Assembly (NCBI GenBank): GCA_030432565.1
Contig: JAUIGV010000024.1
Span: 18,026 to 82,025, forward strand
Direction of reading: 5' to 3'
Source of the DNA: Verrucomicrobiia bacterium
Lineage (GTDB): Bacteria; Verrucomicrobiota; Verrucomicrobiia; Verrucomicrobiales; Akkermansiaceae
Length of the DNA stretch: 64,000 nucleotides
Shown here: in pieces, positions 62,884 to 64,000 of the stretch
Position numbering within the stretch: position 1 is the stretch's first letter
Layout of the letters: each line of letters starts with the position of its first letter
Program-made: the position numbers and the translations under genes
Notes under the pieces: generated by a model
The model's database searches: none
Seen by the model: the letters and a program-made list of their open reading frames with translations, nothing else
What the model was told of the DNA's origin: nothing

Positions 62884-63933
62884 TTAGGTCGAACCTTGCG
62901 TGCGGGTGAGTCGATAAAATCCATCTTTTGGAGCTTCCCATGAATACCAGAGCGACTGAGCGGGCGGGAATGAATTCGGGTCATCGAGCGTGGCCTCATA
63001 GGATACCGATGTATCGAGGGTGGCGGAGCGGAAACTTCCCGAAACATTGGTCGGGAGCTGGGACGAGAGGTCGATGGCTTCAGAGAATTCGGAGGCGGGA
63101 TCAGGGGTGAGAAATTGGAAGGAGAGCGCCGATTTTCCGGGCGTTTGTCTTTTGTCGGTGGAGTAGCTGATGAGATAGGAGGCCTCTTTGAGAACCGAAA
63201 TCCTGATCGATTTTGTGGTTGTTCCGGCTTCGAAAGTTCTAATTGGTTCATCCGTTGAGCCGCCATTGCCACGGTGAATCGAGACTACGGAATTGTATCC
63301 TAAATCCGAGGGTTGGGCGTGAAGATAGAGGAGTCCATCTTCAGGGGCCTGCCATCGATACCAAAGAGTTCCGGAATTTAGATTCTGAGTGCCCAGCCAA
63401 TCCAAACGATGCCGGGTTGCTTGCGAATTGTCGGGTTCGATTGTGATTCCGGAGAGGGAGCCAAGAAATACCGGAGAGAGCCTGGAGTCGTTTCCGGGAC
63501 CGGGTTCGAAATGAATGCCAAGGGAGCCGACATCACCGTTCGGAGTTGTTGAGTTTTTGCCGATCTGGACCATGACGACTTCCCCGGGATCGACGGTTTC
63601 TACAAAGCCATTGAAATTGAAAATAGAATTGCCGAATCCCAACGGGGTCAGCGTTTGAAGTGATCCGCCGACATAGGCATTAGTGAAGAACGTCACCCCT
63701 TGGTTTTGCGGTGTAATGCTCAGGCTCAGAATCCCGGGCCCTGGAGGCGTCCATCGAAACCATGCTGAACCGAAAGAAAAAGACTCATCGTCTTCAATCG
63801 TGGTTCCTTCAAGATCGAAGGCAGTTGTGCCTTGCATGCCAGTCAGGTTGGCTGCATCTGAGAAGTCATCGTTCGCGGCGTTGCCGTGTGCCGGAATGAT
63901 ACTGAGAATAAAGAGGAGAAAAATCAGTTTCAC
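62884..63933 (-). CDS. Giant secreted repeat protein, N-terminal part ending at a premature TAA
   Basis: It starts at a GTG (63933) with signal peptide VKLIFLLFILSIIPAHGNA and holds the first two to three repeat domains: ANDDFSDAANLTGMQ, SAWFRWTPPGPGILSLSI, LWYRWQAPEDGLLYLHA and SLWYSWEAPKDGFYRL. In the last domain, after TRTQGST, a TAA interrupts what continues in frame as LVLWKNNEESPPTF. The repeats suggest binding to sugars or protein at the surface. The gene may be a pseudogene, or the break may be a sequence error. Confidence 0.82.
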   Translation of the reverse strand: MKLIFLLFILSIIPAHGNAANDDFSDAANLTGMQGTTAFDLEGTTIEDDESFSFGSAWFRWTPPGPGILSLSITPQNQGVTFFTNAYVGGSLQTLTPLGFGNSIFNFNGFVETVDPGEVVMVQIGKNSTTPNGDVGSLGIHFEPGPGNDSRLSPVFLGSLSGITIEPDNSQATRHRLDWLGTQNLNSGTLWYRWQAPEDGLLYLHAQPSDLGYNSVVSIHRGNGGSTDEPIRTFEAGTTTKSIRISVLKEASYLISYSTDKRQTPGKSALSFQFLTPDPASEFSEAIDLSSQLPTNVSGSFRSATLDTSVSYEATLDDPNSFPPAQSLWYSWEAPKDGFYRLTRTQGST

Positions 63934-63941
63934 TCCAGAAA

Positions 63942-63970
63942 AGTATAAGTTGCCGTAAGGGAGGCAATAA
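63942..63970 (-). promoter_or_regulatory. Possible promoter of the giant repeat gene
   Basis: Read on the minus strand, TATACT at 63947-63942 stands 17 nt after TTATTG, and only 8 nt before the GTG at 63933. The -10 part is good, the -35 part weak. If used, the message would be leaderless. Confidence 0.3.
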
Positions 63971-64000
63971 GATTGAGACGGTCGCTATTTGATGATCTAG

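Noticed and set aside
1..64000. CRISPR array, tRNA, rRNA, prophage or insertion sequence
   Set aside because: No regular direct repeats with spacers, no cloverleaf or rRNA segments, and no transposase, integrase or phage structural genes were recognised.

Overview
The window looks like a chromosomal piece of a Verrucomicrobiota bacterium (Verrucomicrobiales-like; this is an inference from gene content). The signs are three PSCyt/DUF1549/DUF1553 plus DUF1501 Tat-signal gene pairs, PEP-CTERM proteins ending in VPEPSS-type motifs followed by a hydrophobic stretch and an Arg-rich tail, a formylglycine sulfatase, a secreted pectate lyase, very long secreted repeat proteins, and a recurring acidic 'DpDgDG..N..E' C-terminal module. 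No tRNA, rRNA, CRISPR array, integrase, transposase or phage gene was recognised. Codon use looks homogeneous and stops are standard.

Layout. 1-5.7 kb (minus): a giant secreted TIG/beta-helix protein that runs off the left edge and is cut by one in-frame TGA. 6.3-11.4 kb (plus): pectate lyase, S41 peptidase with a PDZ domain, small P-loop ATPase. 11.6-15.8 kb (minus): sulfatase, then a tight two-gene unit of an ATP-grasp ligase followed by an M20 peptidase. 16-29.7 kb: bPH2 membrane protein, two PEP-CTERM proteins, a GDSL hydrolase with a good terminator, a PQQ-type beta-propeller, a DUF2254 membrane protein, a small lipoprotein and a large secreted passenger-like protein. The intergenic spaces here are long and hold a dispersed repeat and several inverted repeats. 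30-41 kb: two PSD1/DUF1501 pairs in opposite orientation flank an alpha-helical repeat protein, a methyltransferase and a golvesin-like protein; a LamG PEP-CTERM protein closes the block. 41.4-49.2 kb (plus): a decayed YCF48-like copy, a double-propeller secreted protein and the third PSD1/DUF1501 pair. 49.3-58.7 kb: FabV enoyl reductase, MEKHLA protein, YedF-like DsrE protein, an intact YCF48-like propeller, a Tat lipoprotein with transglutaminase-like and VWA domains, a TerB-like protein, an L,D-transpeptidase and an SGNH hydrolase. 58.7-63.9 kb (minus): a second giant secreted protein made of about 13 tandem domains, broken by an in-frame TAA and a 1-nt frameshift.

The genes fit a free-living degrader of complex, probably sulfated or pectin-like polysaccharide. 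Lyase, sulfatase and hydrolases act outside the cytoplasm, DUF1501 and PSD1 proteins are exported, and long beta-rich proteins decorate the surface. The most unusual points are three lesion-bearing secreted-protein genes in 64 kb, a direct paralogue pair in which one copy is visibly dead (conserved TGG changed to TGA), and the ATP-grasp/M20 pair, which looks like a small amide-bond making and trimming cassette of unknown product.
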